Below, one piece after another: positions 36,715 through 46,751 of a stretch of DNA of 64,000 nt. Both the position numbers and the translations under genes were made by a program. The stretch's first letter is position 1, and the number at the start of each line of letters is the position of its first letter. Under the pieces are notes generated by a model, which was not told where the DNA came from, did not search any database, and worked only from the letters and a program-made list of their open reading frames with translations. The stretch is from Brachyspira sp949287565 (lineage in GTDB: Bacteria > Spirochaetota > Brachyspiria > Brachyspirales > Brachyspiraceae), in the NCBI RefSeq assembly GCF_036997615.1, contig NZ_JAWLQA010000011.1; one strand, 5' to 3'.

Positions 36715-36863
36715 ACTTTTACTATTTTCGTAATATTTTTAATTAGCAATAATAAAAAATAATTCTATGTTTTTTGTAAATTTTATATGTAAAAATAAAA
36801 TTTAAATGTTATTATTGATAAATTTATACTTTTTTATACTAAAACTATTCATACATTAGAATC

Positions 36864-36892
36864 TTGACTTTAATCTTAAAGTTTGTTATACT
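36864..36892 (+). promoter_or_regulatory. Promoter of the Cys-rich protein operon
   Basis: TTGACT (36864-36869), a 17-nt spacer and TATACT (36887-36892), 36 bp before the ATG at 36928. Confidence 0.8.
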
Positions 36893-36927
36893 TTCAGTAT
36901 AAAAAATATAATTTATGGTAAGTATTT

Positions 36928-37233
36928 ATGAGCGAAGAACAAAATGAACAATTGTCAGAAACAGGCATCTATTGTGCCAATTGCAGATATTGCGTTTTAT
37001 TCAGAAAAGCTAGCGGTATAGACGGTAATCAATATTTGCTAAGAGTAAAATGTGCACAAGAGCAATGGCGCAAAAAACTTGGCGAAGAGAAAATGTACAA
37101 GTATTTTACAGTTGCTAGAAGAACTGTAGAAAAATGCGATGACTATAAGGAAATGGGGGATTTAAGAAGCTTCCTTAAAACTTTGCGTAAAAGTTTGCCT
37201 GTACGTGATGAAGTATATACTATAAAGAAATAA
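36928..37233 (+). CDS. Small cysteine-containing protein
   Basis: 101 residues, basic. Cysteines in YCANCRYC (16, 19, 22), then VKCAQEQW (43) and EKCDDYKEM (71) make a candidate zinc- or iron-sulfur-binding set. No known name. It heads an operon of a TPR lipoprotein, a large membrane protein and rsmA. Good promoter at the right distance. Confidence 0.75.
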   Translation: MSEEQNEQLSETGIYCANCRYCVLFRKASGIDGNQYLLRVKCAQEQWRKKLGEEKMYKYFTVARRTVEKCDDYKEMGDLRSFLKTLRKSLPVRDEVYTIKK

Positions 37234-37243
37234 TGGATTTTTA

Positions 37244-37678
37244 GTGAAAAAAAGTTTTATTTTTTTAGTTGCGGTTGTTTTTTTATTGATTTCATGTGCT
37301 TCAGCTGTTAAAATTTCTGTAGAGGAAGAGCAATATCCTAAAATAATAGCTGAAAAAGGGTATACTGAATTTGGTAATAAAAACTATAAAACTGCTATAG
37401 CCTATTATCAGTACATAATAGATAATTTTGATAGAGAAAATTATGCTAAAGATGTTGCTTGGGCTTACTATGAAATAGGTTTTTGTTATTATTATCAAAA
37501 GAAGTATGAGGAAGCTTTAAAATATTTTGATATAGTTCTAAATAATTTTACAGTGCTGCCTCCTAAAATTTTAGCCCAAAAGGTTATGCAGGATATTTAT
37601 GAAGAAAAACCTAAATTAAAACCTATGGAAGTTATAGAAGAGGAAATAGAAATTATTGAAGAAAATATAGACTCATGA
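37244..37678 (+). CDS. TPR lipoprotein
   Basis: 144 residues, starting with GTG at 37244. Signal peptide with lipobox LLISC (Cys 18), so a lipoprotein. Two TPR-like repeats (GYTEFGNKNYKTAIAYYQYI and IGFCYYYQKKYEEALKYFDI) and a very acidic C-terminus. Its stop overlaps the ATG of the membrane protein that follows. Confidence 0.75.
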   Translation: MKKSFIFLVAVVFLLISCASAVKISVEEEQYPKIIAEKGYTEFGNKNYKTAIAYYQYIIDNFDRENYAKDVAWAYYEIGFCYYYQKKYEEALKYFDIVLNNFTVLPPKILAQKVMQDIYEEKPKLKPMEVIEEEIEIIEENIDS

Positions 37679-39402
37679 AAAAAGAAAGTAGTATCACTAA
37701 GAGTATTATATTAAGTTTCCTATTGCTTAGTATTTTAAGTTTATTTATTATACTTTTTGTATATATTTTGTATAGCAGAGGTGAGGGGGAAGATTATTCT
37801 CTCACTACATATGTACTGTATAGTTTAATATTCTTTAAAAGTTATATACCTTATGTAATAGCATTATCAGTTTATTTATCATTTTTTAAAGCTAAATATT
37901 TATATCAGGAAAGTATATCAAAGGTTATAGCTTATCCTATAGGACTTATAGTATTACTTGTTTGTTTTTATGCTATATATGATTATTCTTTTACTAATTT
38001 CTTTATATCCAAACTTAAAGAGCATAATAGTATTAGAGATGCAAAAATATATTACGAATATGAATTAACATTGAAAAATAGAGCTTATGAAGCAGCTAAA
38101 GAAGAATTGATGGCTGGAAACTTAGATGCAGCATCTAGTTTAGCTGAGGAAGCATTATTTTATGATAAAAATGATGGAAATACCCTTTTGCTTATCAAAT
38201 CTATACAAAAAGAAAAAATGCTTAAAGAAGAGAAGATTCATGAGGAAAAATTTAATAATATAAATAATTTAATGAGTCTTGGTACAAGGGAGTTCAGTCT
38301 ATCTAATTATAATGCTGCAAATAACTATTTTAGTCAGGTGTTGGAATTAGACAATAATAATCCTATGGCACTATACTATATGAATAGAATCAGCATAGCT
38401 ATGAATAGAAAGCCTCTGTATTATGGCAATGCTACCCCTCAAGAAGCATCTATATATGCGAAATTATCAGAAACTATTAATATGTATGAAAGCGGATATT
38501 TATGGAAGGCTTATGATAATATTTCTGATTTGTATTTAAATTATCCTAATATAGCTGAAGTAAATAATTATTATTCTATTATAAGAGATGCTATAACTAG
38601 ATATGATTTCTTTATTAAGGAAGCGCAAGAGGTTAGAGAATCATATATTAATAATCCAGATTTATTAAAAACTTCTTCTGTTTTTAGTCATAATGGTATT
38701 AACTTAATGCTAAGTAAGAATGTTTTCTTATCTTCTTCAACAAGTGCAATGTTTAAAAACAGTTTATATATATTTGATGTTTCACTTATGGAATTAGATG
38801 ATGAATTAAAAGTTGTAAGATGTGAGAATTTTTTATTTGGAAAAATAGCTGATTCTTTTAATTCTACTAATAATACTAAGAATATTATATTAAAAGCATA
38901 TTTTGATACTAATAAAAATGAATATATATATAATGATGCTATTAGCAAAGTTATTCCTATTAATATATCATATAGTACATTGGATATTATTAAGAATTAT
39001 ACTTCTTTGAATTTAAGATATGTAAATTTATTGGAATTATTTACTTTAAGAAAAGAAATTCAAAAATTTGGATATTCTAATAAAGATATTAATTTCGAGC
39101 TTTTAGTAAAAAATATTGAGCCTATAGCTTATTTATTATTATTTATGATAATAGCATATTATTCATTTAGATTTAGATTAGCAGCATCTACTGATAAATT
39201 CCATTTTTACAACAGAATTACAGGTGTTTTAGGTACATTGTTGTTTGTTATAGTTTATAAAGTTTTAATAGATTATCTTGGAATGCTGATGTTAATGGCA
39301 TCACATATTACAATAAGTGTTCTTATTGCTGTTGTGGTATTTGCATTCCTTATACTATATGTTATATTCCAAATGGCTAGAATTCCTAGAGATGTTAGAT
39401 AA
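37675..39402 (+). CDS. Multi-pass membrane protein with TPR-like periplasmic region
   Basis: 575 residues. Three membrane helices near 10-35, 45-65 and 83-105, then a large region (about 115-470) with TPR-like repeats (NLDAASSLAEEALFYDKND; YNAANNYFSQVLELDNNNP), then three more helices (about 480-500, 515-540 and 545-570). The layout suggests a membrane protein with a large soluble loop. It overlaps both neighbours. No family recognised; LptF/LptG-like topology was considered but there is no sequence support. Confidence 0.7.
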   Translation: MKKESSITKSIILSFLLLSILSLFIILFVYILYSRGEGEDYSLTTYVLYSLIFFKSYIPYVIALSVYLSFFKAKYLYQESISKVIAYPIGLIVLLVCFYAIYDYSFTNFFISKLKEHNSIRDAKIYYEYELTLKNRAYEAAKEELMAGNLDAASSLAEEALFYDKNDGNTLLLIKSIQKEKMLKEEKIHEEKFNNINNLMSLGTREFSLSNYNAANNYFSQVLELDNNNPMALYYMNRISIAMNRKPLYYGNATPQEASIYAKLSETINMYESGYLWKAYDNISDLYLNYPNIAEVNNYYSIIRDAITRYDFFIKEAQEVRESYINNPDLLKTSSVFSHNGINLMLSKNVFLSSSTSAMFKNSLYIFDVSLMELDDELKVVRCENFLFGKIADSFNSTNNTKNIILKAYFDTNKNEYIYNDAISKVIPINISYSTLDIIKNYTSLNLRYVNLLELFTLRKEIQKFGYSNKDINFELLVKNIEPIAYLLLFMIIAYYSFRFRLAASTDKFHFYNRITGVLGTLLFVIVYKVLIDYLGMLMLMASHITISVLIAVVVFAFLILYVIFQMARIPRDVR

Positions 39403-40237
39403 TTTATATTCAAAAAGAGAAGTCACAGGATATTTAAAAAGTAAGTCCATATTTCCAAATAAGAATAGAGGACAGAATTTTTTATGCGATAGAAATATAG
39501 CATATAATATTGCAAATACAGTTCCAAATATTTTATCAAGAGGTAAATACGCCTTAGAAATAGGCGGAGGACTTGGAGCTTTAAGTAATATACTGTATGA
39601 CATATATAAAGATAATCTTACAATAGTAGAATATGATAATGCTTTATATAATCATTTGATAGAAAAATTCAAAGATATTAACATAATACATAAAGATATA
39701 TTAACGTTTGATATATCTAATTCAGAAAATAAATATGATGTATATGGAAACATACCATATAATATAGCAAGTCCTATAATGGAATGGCTTTTACATGAAT
39801 CTTATAATAAATGGAATTATGCTGTATTTATGGTTCAAAGTGATTTTGCTCAAAGACTCATAGCGAAAGAAAATACTGAGAATTATTCTTCTTTAACTTT
39901 ATTTGCTAATTTTATGTCTGATATTAAATTGGAATATAATGTTTCAAAAGATGTTTTTTATCCTATTCCAAAGGTTACTTCATCTATCATAAGTATTACA
40001 CCTAAAGAAGTTGATATTAATATTGTAGAGGTATTCAAATCTGTTTCAAAGACTTTATTTCATAATAGAAGAAAAACCATACGCAACAATTTTATTAGTT
40101 CGCCATATTTGAATATAAATAAAGAGTATATTGATGAAATATTAAGTAAGGCAAATATTGACGGCAATATAAGAGGTGAAACCCTGCCTATAGATAAAGT
40201 TACAGAACTTTCTAATATAGTAAAGCAATATATTTAA
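39392..40237 (+). CDS. rsmA: 16S rRNA dimethyladenosine transferase
   Basis: 281 residues from ATG 39392, which lies inside the preceding gene; an upstream ATG would add a hydrophobic leader absent in the family. Motifs: RGQNFLCDRNIA, SAM-binding ALEIGGGLGALSN, catalytic NIPYNIASPI, and FxxRRKTIRNNF near the C-terminus. It dimethylates two adjacent adenosines near the 3' end of 16S rRNA; loss confers kasugamycin resistance. Ends 4 bp inside the convergent lipoprotein gene. Confidence 0.95.
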   Translation: MLDNLYSKREVTGYLKSKSIFPNKNRGQNFLCDRNIAYNIANTVPNILSRGKYALEIGGGLGALSNILYDIYKDNLTIVEYDNALYNHLIEKFKDINIIHKDILTFDISNSENKYDVYGNIPYNIASPIMEWLLHESYNKWNYAVFMVQSDFAQRLIAKENTENYSSLTLFANFMSDIKLEYNVSKDVFYPIPKVTSSIISITPKEVDINIVEVFKSVSKTLFHNRRKTIRNNFISSPYLNINKEYIDEILSKANIDGNIRGETLPIDKVTELSNIVKQYI

Positions 40238-40791
40238 TTATTAGTATTATCTAAAATTCTTACAGATTTAATGATATTTTCTATTTCTTTATCATCTTTT
40301 TTACTATTAGCATTATACATACACATTATTTGAAGTACGCCATTATTATGAATCATAGTAAAAGATTTATGATAAGTTTCATTAGGTCCGTAATAGAAGC
40401 TGCTTAAAATTTTATATGAATTAGGTATATTTTCAGGCATTTCTTCGGATAATACTTGGAATTCTTTTATAGAAGGATGATTTCTTAAACCATTTATTAT
40501 CTTATTTTTAGCATTCTCTAAATTTATACTGCCGCTGTATGCTAGTTTATATTTTGTATATACTACAGTGTATATACCTGTATTTCTTTCCACTCCGTAT
40601 GATTCATTAAATTCTACAGAGTTATCTATAGCTACTGTTCCGTCTAAAAATCCTACTTTAAAATCTTCAGGCACATCTATAGCTATATCTGTTAGAGTTA
40701 TAGTTTTAGTTCTTTGGCTGCATGAAGAAAATAATAATATAACAGAAATTATTATTAGTGTATTAATCAATTTTTTTAATGTTTTACTCAT
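40234..40791 (-). CDS. Lipoprotein of unknown function
   Basis: 185 residues from ATG 40791; an in-frame ATG 18 bp upstream is possible. Signal peptide with lipobox LFSSC. The mature part (about 160 residues) is mixed alpha/beta with VPEDFKVGF and KSFTMIHNNGVLQIMCMYN, a pattern seen in small secreted alpha/beta lipoproteins. No family recognised. It overlaps rsmA tail to tail by 4 bp, so both use the other's end for termination. Confidence 0.75.
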   Translation of the reverse strand: MSKTLKKLINTLIIISVILLFSSCSQRTKTITLTDIAIDVPEDFKVGFLDGTVAIDNSVEFNESYGVERNTGIYTVVYTKYKLAYSGSINLENAKNKIINGLRNHPSIKEFQVLSEEMPENIPNSYKILSSFYYGPNETYHKSFTMIHNNGVLQIMCMYNANSKKDDKEIENIIKSVRILDNTNN

Positions 40792-40960
40792 ACTAATATT
40801 ATATATCATATTATATATTTTTAAAGTATAAATTTTATATATTTATTTTTTTTTATAAAAATAAAAAATTATTTTTAATTATTAAATTATTTTTTTATAT
40901 TTAAATATATACTAAAATATATTTAATTTAATTTTGAATGAATTGAAAGGATATTTTATA

Positions 40961-42394
40961 ATGAGAAAAACAAAAATAATAGCAACTTTAGGCCCAAGAT
41001 GGTCTAGTGAAGATATGGTAAGAAAGATTATAGAAAATGGGGCTGATGTATGCAGGTTAAATTTTTCTTTTGGAACTTATGATGAGCATTTAGAAAGAAT
41101 CAATATAATAAGAAAAGTTTCAAATGAGCTTAAAAAGCCAGTTGCAATATTAGCAGATTTACAAGGTCCTAAAATAAGAATAGGTAAATTAAAAGAGTCT
41201 ATTACTGTAAAAGAAGGTGATATAGTAAAACTCAGCGGATATAAAGAAACTAATGATGATAGTATTATACCAACAACACATTCTAATATTGCTCATGATG
41301 TTAAATCTGGTTCTATGCTTTTGATAGCTGATGGTACTATACAGCTTATAGTTGAATCTAGTGATGAGGCTTCTAAACTTGTTGTATGTAAGGTTATAAC
41401 AGGAGGTACTATATTAAGCAGTAAAGGAATTAATCTTCCTGGAGCACATGTTACAACAGAGGTTCTAACAGAGAAAGATGTAAACGATGCTTTATTTGCT
41501 GCTAAGAATGGTGTTAATTATTTAGGAATGAGCTTTGTAAGAAAGGCTGAAGATGTTATCAGACTTAGAAAGATATTAGATGATAATAATCTTCAAGATG
41601 TAGGCATTGTTTCAAAGATAGAAAATACAGAATCTCTTGAGAATTTAGAAGAAATTATAAAGCATTCTGATGGTGTAATGGTAGCTAGAGGAGATTTAGG
41701 TGTTGAGATACCATTTGGAGAAGTACCTGTTTGGCAGAAAAAGATACTTAGAATGGCTAATGATATAGGAAAGATTACTATTATAGCAACTCAAATGCTG
41801 GAGAGTATGACTAAAAGCCCTGTGCCTTCAAGAGCTGAGGCAAGCGATGTTGCTAATGCTGTTTTAGATGGTACTGATGTTGTTATGATGTCTGCTGAAA
41901 CTGCTTCAGGAGATTATCCTATAGAGTCAGTTAAAGCTATGGTTTCAATAGTAGAGGCAGCTGAAAAATCTGTTATAAGATCTTCACATGAAAATATGTC
42001 TTATTTAGACAGAGGTGTTAATGATGCCCTTACTGACAGTGCTTCTTATTTATCATATTGTTTGGATAATAAAGTAATAATTGCTCTTTCAAGATCAGGA
42101 TATACTGTTAAAAACTTATCAAAGAAAAGACCTAAGACTCCTATAGTTTTTATGTCTGCTGATACTGATTTATGCAACAGATTAGCTATATGTCATAATG
42201 TGTGTACTATACTCATGCCTGAAGATTTGAATTTCAGTGCTGGTATAAGTCATGGCGGTCAAATTGACATACTTGAAGATACATTAATAAAGCATAATTT
42301 AGCTAATCATGGTGATAAAGCTATACTTGTCAGCGGAAGTAAATGGCAGGGTAGATGGCAGGAAAACAGCGTACGTGTAGTTGTTGTGCACTAA
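40961..42394 (+). CDS. pyk: Pyruvate kinase
   Basis: 477 residues from ATG 40961 with AAAGGA before it. Motifs: KIIATLGPRWSSEDMV, RLNFSFGTYDEH, LADLQGPKIRIG, SKIENTESLENL, the signature VMVARGDLGVEIPF, and IATQMLESM. It makes pyruvate and ATP from phosphoenolpyruvate, the last glycolytic step. Single gene with its own terminator. Confidence 0.96.
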   Translation: MRKTKIIATLGPRWSSEDMVRKIIENGADVCRLNFSFGTYDEHLERINIIRKVSNELKKPVAILADLQGPKIRIGKLKESITVKEGDIVKLSGYKETNDDSIIPTTHSNIAHDVKSGSMLLIADGTIQLIVESSDEASKLVVCKVITGGTILSSKGINLPGAHVTTEVLTEKDVNDALFAAKNGVNYLGMSFVRKAEDVIRLRKILDDNNLQDVGIVSKIENTESLENLEEIIKHSDGVMVARGDLGVEIPFGEVPVWQKKILRMANDIGKITIIATQMLESMTKSPVPSRAEASDVANAVLDGTDVVMMSAETASGDYPIESVKAMVSIVEAAEKSVIRSSHENMSYLDRGVNDALTDSASYLSYCLDNKVIIALSRSGYTVKNLSKKRPKTPIVFMSADTDLCNRLAICHNVCTILMPEDLNFSAGISHGGQIDILEDTLIKHNLANHGDKAILVSGSKWQGRWQENSVRVVVVH

Positions 42395-42417
42395 TTTATA
42401 TATATAATATGGCTTTG

Positions 42418-42457
42418 AGGATTGCTATTTAATTATAGTAATCCTTTTATTTTTTAT
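42418..42457 (+). terminator. pyk terminator
   Basis: Arms AGGATTGCTAT and ATAGTAATCCT (one G-U pair) followed by TTTATTTTTTAT. Confidence 0.85.
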
Positions 42458-42554
42458 AAAATAAAATATATTTGTAATCCCCCCCTATAAGTTTTTTAAT
42501 AATATATGATATTTTTACTTTATATTTCTTTTTAATTTAGCTTTGTTTTTATAG

Positions 42555-42716
42555 ATGCCCACCCAAGTTTTATAAAGAATTATTGCTATTATTTCCGCAC
42601 GGTGAATAAAATTTATAATATAGTATAATATGAAATTGCAATTTAAATTATAAATATAGATTTGCTTACCGTGCGGTTAAATAAACAAAAAATATAATAA
42701 AAATTTGGGTGGGTAT
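42555..42716. repeat. Nested inverted-repeat element
   Basis: Outer arms: ATGCCCACCCAAGTTTTAT (42555-42573) and ATAAAAATTTGGGTGGGTAT (42697-42716). Inner arms: CCGCACGGT (42595-42603) and ACCGTGCGG (42668-42676), perfect. Both arms are far richer in GC than the surroundings. No ORF inside. It may be a miniature mobile element or a structured RNA between convergent pyk and radA. Confidence 0.7.
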
Positions 42717-42782
42717 GCTTTTAAGAATTAAGTAAAAAAATTAATAAAAGCTTTTGTATGTAATTGAAATTAAAAGTTTAGA

Positions 42783-42892
42783 GGGTGGGATTTCAAAATT
42801 AGCTTTAAAAATCTATTTACATTCAACGCTCTTTATTATTTATAGATTTTTATTGAAATTCTAATTTAGTTTAATTATGAAATAAAGCACCC
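42783..42892. repeat. Second inverted-repeat element
   Basis: Starts GGGTGGG and ends GCACCC, with inner perfect arms AAAAATCTAT (42807-42816) and ATAGATTTTT (42842-42851) and partial pairing of CAAAATTAG with CTAATTT. It shares the GGGTGGG word with the preceding element. Together they occupy most of the 518-bp gene-free gap before radA. Confidence 0.55.
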
Positions 42893-42912
42893 AGATTTAT
42901 AATGTAACTTCA

Positions 42913-44301
42913 TTAATTTCCAATCCCAAGCCTTTTTACAGCCTCTGAAATATGATCTATGCCTATGATTTTTATATCGCCTGGATTTTTAATTTCTTTT
43001 ACGGCCCTTTTAGATATGTATACTTCTTTAAGAGAGAATTTCTGCATCTCTTTTATTCTTCTTTCTATGAATCTAACCGGCCTTACTTCTCCTGAAAGTC
43101 CTAATTCTCCAATATAAGCTGTAGTTCTCTGAATTGATATTCCTGACATACTTGATGCTATTGCCATCGCTATTGCTAAATCGCTTGCAGTCTCTTTAAC
43201 ATTAAGCCCATTAGCTACGTTTATGTATACATCTTGATTTGAAAGATTTAAATGTGCTCTTTTTTCTAGTATAGCTATTATAATAAGAAGTCTGTATTGA
43301 TCATAACCTATAGTAAGCCTTCTAGGATATCCGAATGCACTGCTACCAACTAATGCCTCTTGTTCTACGCAAAATACCCTGCTTCCCTCTATTACAGGAG
43401 TTATAACATTTCCTGCGAATACTGACTCATTAACACCTCTTGTAAATACTCTAGAAGGATCTTTTACTTCCATTAATCCTCTTTCCGCCATCTCAAATAT
43501 ACCAACTTCATCAACAGCCCCATAACGATTTTTAACTGCTCTTAATATTCTGTATATGCCTTTATCATCGCCTTCAAAATATAATACGCAGTCCACGATA
43601 TGCTCTAATATTTTTGGACCTGCTATAGTGCCTTCTTTTGTAATATGACCTACTAAAAATATTGTTATGTTTTTTAATTTGGCAGTTTGCATCAAAGCCC
43701 AAGCACAGTTCTTTATTTGTGCCGGTGAACCTGCTATACTGTTTGTAGATGGACTGTATATTGTTTGTATTGAGTCTATTATAGCAAGCGATGGAGTATC
43801 ATCTAATAAAGTATTTATTATATTATCGCAATTTGATTCTGAAGATATTAAAAAGTCGGAGTCTTCTAATGTGAGTCTGTCTGCTCTTAATTTTATTTGT
43901 TCAAGAGATTCTTCACCTGTGAAATAATAAACTTTTTCATTTTTGGCAATATTAGATGCTGTTTGTAAGAGTAGGGTAGACTTACCGATTCCGGGTTCTC
44001 CGCCTATTAATATAACGCTTCCCTGTACTATTCCGCCGCCTAATACTCTATTAAGTTCATCTATATTAGTTGATATTCTGGTTCTATCATTAGTTTTTAT
44101 TTTTTTTAACGGAGTTAATGAAGCTTTATCACTGGATGATGTTGAAGTTCTTTCTCTTATGGATTTATTAGTATCCTGAGAAGGTTCTGTGAAAGGTTTC
44201 AAACTATTCCAAGAACCGCATGAAGGACATTTGCCCATCCAATTAATAGTGCTTTCTCCGCAATTATCACATACAAATATAGTATTATTTTTCTTTGCCA
44301 T
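42913..44301 (-). CDS. radA: DNA repair protein RadA/Sms
   Basis: 462 residues. Four-cysteine zinc finger (C11, C14, C25, C28), Walker A GEPGIGKST at 101-109, the RadA motif KNRYG near 258, and a C-terminal Lon-like domain (VNVKETASDLAIAMAIASS). RadA is a helicase-like protein helping branch migration in recombinational repair. It converges with pyk across the inverted repeats. No strong ribosome site is visible before ATG 44301. Confidence 0.95.
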   Translation of the reverse strand: MAKKNNTIFVCDNCGESTINWMGKCPSCGSWNSLKPFTEPSQDTNKSIRERTSTSSSDKASLTPLKKIKTNDRTRISTNIDELNRVLGGGIVQGSVILIGGEPGIGKSTLLLQTASNIAKNEKVYYFTGEESLEQIKLRADRLTLEDSDFLISSESNCDNIINTLLDDTPSLAIIDSIQTIYSPSTNSIAGSPAQIKNCAWALMQTAKLKNITIFLVGHITKEGTIAGPKILEHIVDCVLYFEGDDKGIYRILRAVKNRYGAVDEVGIFEMAERGLMEVKDPSRVFTRGVNESVFAGNVITPVIEGSRVFCVEQEALVGSSAFGYPRRLTIGYDQYRLLIIIAILEKRAHLNLSNQDVYINVANGLNVKETASDLAIAMAIASSMSGISIQRTTAYIGELGLSGEVRPVRFIERRIKEMQKFSLKEVYISKRAVKEIKNPGDIKIIGIDHISEAVKRLGIGN

Positions 44302-44350
44302 ATATTTTATTACTATATACTAATATTAATTTTTTATTAGTAACTTAAAA

Positions 44351-46393
44351 TTATTCCGCCTTGTTGTTAAACTTCTCAAATATATTCTGTCTTCTTTTCT
44401 TGTCGGAACTCCATAACATAAGTCCGAATACTATAACAGCAATAGGAAGCATAACTATATTTATTACTCTTACAAAAAGCTTAACAGTTTCAGGTACTTG
44501 ATAAGGTGGATTAAATACAGAGCCTTTCCTTCTTATGCTCATTAATCCGCTGTCGCCTGCCATATAATCAACTAAATTCATTAAGAAAATTTTATTTGCA
44601 GTATAAGCACTGTTTTTAGCCATTTCATAAGAACCTACAACTATAACTCTTCCGCTTGTAGTAGAATTAATTCTATTTATACCGCTATTAATATTGTTTT
44701 GGGCATTTGTTGATGAAGGTATATCTTTTCCAGCAAATGCACTATTCATTTTTCCTTCAAATGAAGCAGCCAAAAGCCTTTTTGATAATCTGCTTGCATC
44801 ATTAGGCATTCCTGTCATAGAAGAAGTAAAATTTTCTGTTTCTACCCAGCTTTTATCACTAGTATAAATTAAAGGAGTTACTTTTATATCAGTATTATTT
44901 GTATTAGTTATAATTTCTGATGATATAGGTGTGAGAAGTAAATTAATACTTTTAGTTATATCATTTTTAGCATTAATGTTTTCAGAGGCTATCAAAGGTA
45001 TATAATACATTTTCTGTTCAGGCATACCCTGCTGTAATTGAGCCTTATATGCATTATCATCAAATATCATATTTTCTGCTACAGTGAATCCATAATTAGT
45101 GAGTATTTCATTAAGTCTGTTTGTAACAGGTATAAGTTTAGGGCCGTACATCTGAGCATTAGGATCATCTTGATTTATCTCTACACCATTAAGCATAAAT
45201 AATACAGGCTTTCCGCTCATAATAAACTGATCCAATTTATATAATTCATAGTCGCTGAATGCTGTTTTACTTCCTGCTATAATCAATGCATCTATACTTG
45301 AAGGTATATCATTTAATGAAATATCAACAGTTTCAAAATTATAATTGCCTTGTATTTCTGTTACATATTCGCTAACACTGTCATAAGCATCATTAGGATT
45401 TCCTCCGAATTGAGGCGGTATAGTTATATAATTAGCTTCTTCATGCCCCTGAACATATCCTATAGTTGCTTTAAGTCCAAGCATACTATCTATATTTTTT
45501 GATATTTCATTTTTTATTTCATCAAAAGCTCCATACAATATATATGATGTTGAAAGCTGTCTTATATCATCTCCATTTTCTAAAACTAATGAAAAATAAG
45601 CACTTCCTTTATTTGCTACAATATTTCCATTAGGGTCTTTTATATCGTCCCATTCAATTTTTTTAACATTAAGCTTTTTTAATAATTCTTCATTTTCAGC
45701 AGTAGGGTTAGACATATCTACATTTATAAATCTCACTTTATTCATTAAATCTTTATTAGCATCAGCAACAGCCTGCATAATAGAATCAGGTATAAGTTCC
45801 ATTGCTCCTATAGGAAGAAGATCGTATATTTCTTTTGATGATACATAATAAACATTCAAATTATTTTCTAATCTTGCTAATCTGTCATTTTTATCCATCA
45901 TCTTTCTTATTATGGTGTCTATATTATATTCTAAACCTTCAGTTGATTGTACGAATGGTATTGTTTCTATAGAATCACCGTATATGAAAGAAATACCCAT
46001 ATATGCTACTTTAGTTTGAGTTTGATCCTTTTCTAATACGCTTATTTGAGTAGGGTTTATTCTGTACTGGCTAGCTAAATCTCCATGTTTTGATGCATCT
46101 ATTACTTCAAAGCTGATATTCTTTCCGCCTGCTGTTTTATATCCTTCAAATAAATCTTTTATATATTTCTCATAAGTAGAGAATGGGGGAGGAAGATTAG
46201 GTGTAACGAAAAATTTTACACTCATAGGTTCTTTTAAATTTTTAACTAGATTTTTACTTTCTTTACTCAAAGAATAAACTTTATCCTTGGTTAAATCTAT
46301 CATAGGAGTAAATTGATTAGCTATTGCATTTATTAGTATTATAATTACAACTATTAATGAAAATGTTATTATTCTGTCTTTTTTCTTTGTCAT
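44351..46393 (-). CDS. GldG-like ABC-associated membrane protein
   Basis: 680 residues. Membrane helix near 8-26, then the GldG pattern: PMIDLTKDKVYSLSKESKNLVKNLKEPMSVKFFVT, a large periplasmic domain with DALIIAGSKTAFSDYELYKLDQFIMSGKPVLF (GIFT-like fold), and a C-terminal helix (about 645-665). GldG normally sits beside the GldF permease; here its presumed partners (26139-25413) lie 18 kb away. Ribosome site AGG. The transported substrate is unknown. Confidence 0.85.
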   Translation of the reverse strand: MTKKKDRIITFSLIVVIIILINAIANQFTPMIDLTKDKVYSLSKESKNLVKNLKEPMSVKFFVTPNLPPPFSTYEKYIKDLFEGYKTAGGKNISFEVIDASKHGDLASQYRINPTQISVLEKDQTQTKVAYMGISFIYGDSIETIPFVQSTEGLEYNIDTIIRKMMDKNDRLARLENNLNVYYVSSKEIYDLLPIGAMELIPDSIMQAVADANKDLMNKVRFINVDMSNPTAENEELLKKLNVKKIEWDDIKDPNGNIVANKGSAYFSLVLENGDDIRQLSTSYILYGAFDEIKNEISKNIDSMLGLKATIGYVQGHEEANYITIPPQFGGNPNDAYDSVSEYVTEIQGNYNFETVDISLNDIPSSIDALIIAGSKTAFSDYELYKLDQFIMSGKPVLFMLNGVEINQDDPNAQMYGPKLIPVTNRLNEILTNYGFTVAENMIFDDNAYKAQLQQGMPEQKMYYIPLIASENINAKNDITKSINLLLTPISSEIITNTNNTDIKVTPLIYTSDKSWVETENFTSSMTGMPNDASRLSKRLLAASFEGKMNSAFAGKDIPSSTNAQNNINSGINRINSTTSGRVIVVGSYEMAKNSAYTANKIFLMNLVDYMAGDSGLMSIRRKGSVFNPPYQVPETVKLFVRVINIVMLPIAVIVFGLMLWSSDKKRRQNIFEKFNNKAE

Positions 46394-46554
46394 ATATTAC
46401 CTGCATATAAAGATTGTATAGTATTCTGACTGCATTTATAAATCAGAAATAACGAAAATTTGCTATGTATTATATATTTAATAATGCTATTTGTCAAAAT
46501 ATATAATTTATAAACCAAAAAAAATATTTTTTGTAATAATTTTTATATTATTAC

Positions 46555-46582
46555 TTGACATTTTTAGGTTCTGTGCTATAAT
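46555..46582 (+). promoter_or_regulatory. tRNA-Phe promoter
   Basis: TTGACA (46555-46560), a 16-nt spacer and TATAAT (46577-46582), about 11 bp before the mature tRNA. Confidence 0.9.
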
Positions 46583-46593
46583 AATTTTCACTT

Positions 46594-46666
46594 GCCGAGT
46601 TAGCTCAGTAGGTAGAGCAAAGGACTGAAAATCCTTGTGTCTAGGGTTCGATTCCCTGACTCGGCA
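46594..46666 (+). tRNA. tRNA-Phe (GAA)
   Basis: 73 nt cloverleaf: acceptor arms GCCGAGT and ACTCGGC, D-arm TAGCTCAGTAGGTAGAGCA, anticodon GAA in the loop ACTGAAAAT, T-arm AGGGTTCGATTCCCT, discriminator A. The 3' CCA is not encoded. Confidence 0.97.
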
Positions 46667-46751
46667 CATACTTTCCTTTTTTATCTAATCGCATTAAATC
46701 TAATTAAACACTATTTATAAAATAAATAACTTCTTATGAATTAAAATATTA

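Noticed and set aside
42555..42892. Insertion sequence
   Set aside because: No transposase frame and no target-site duplication could be recognised.
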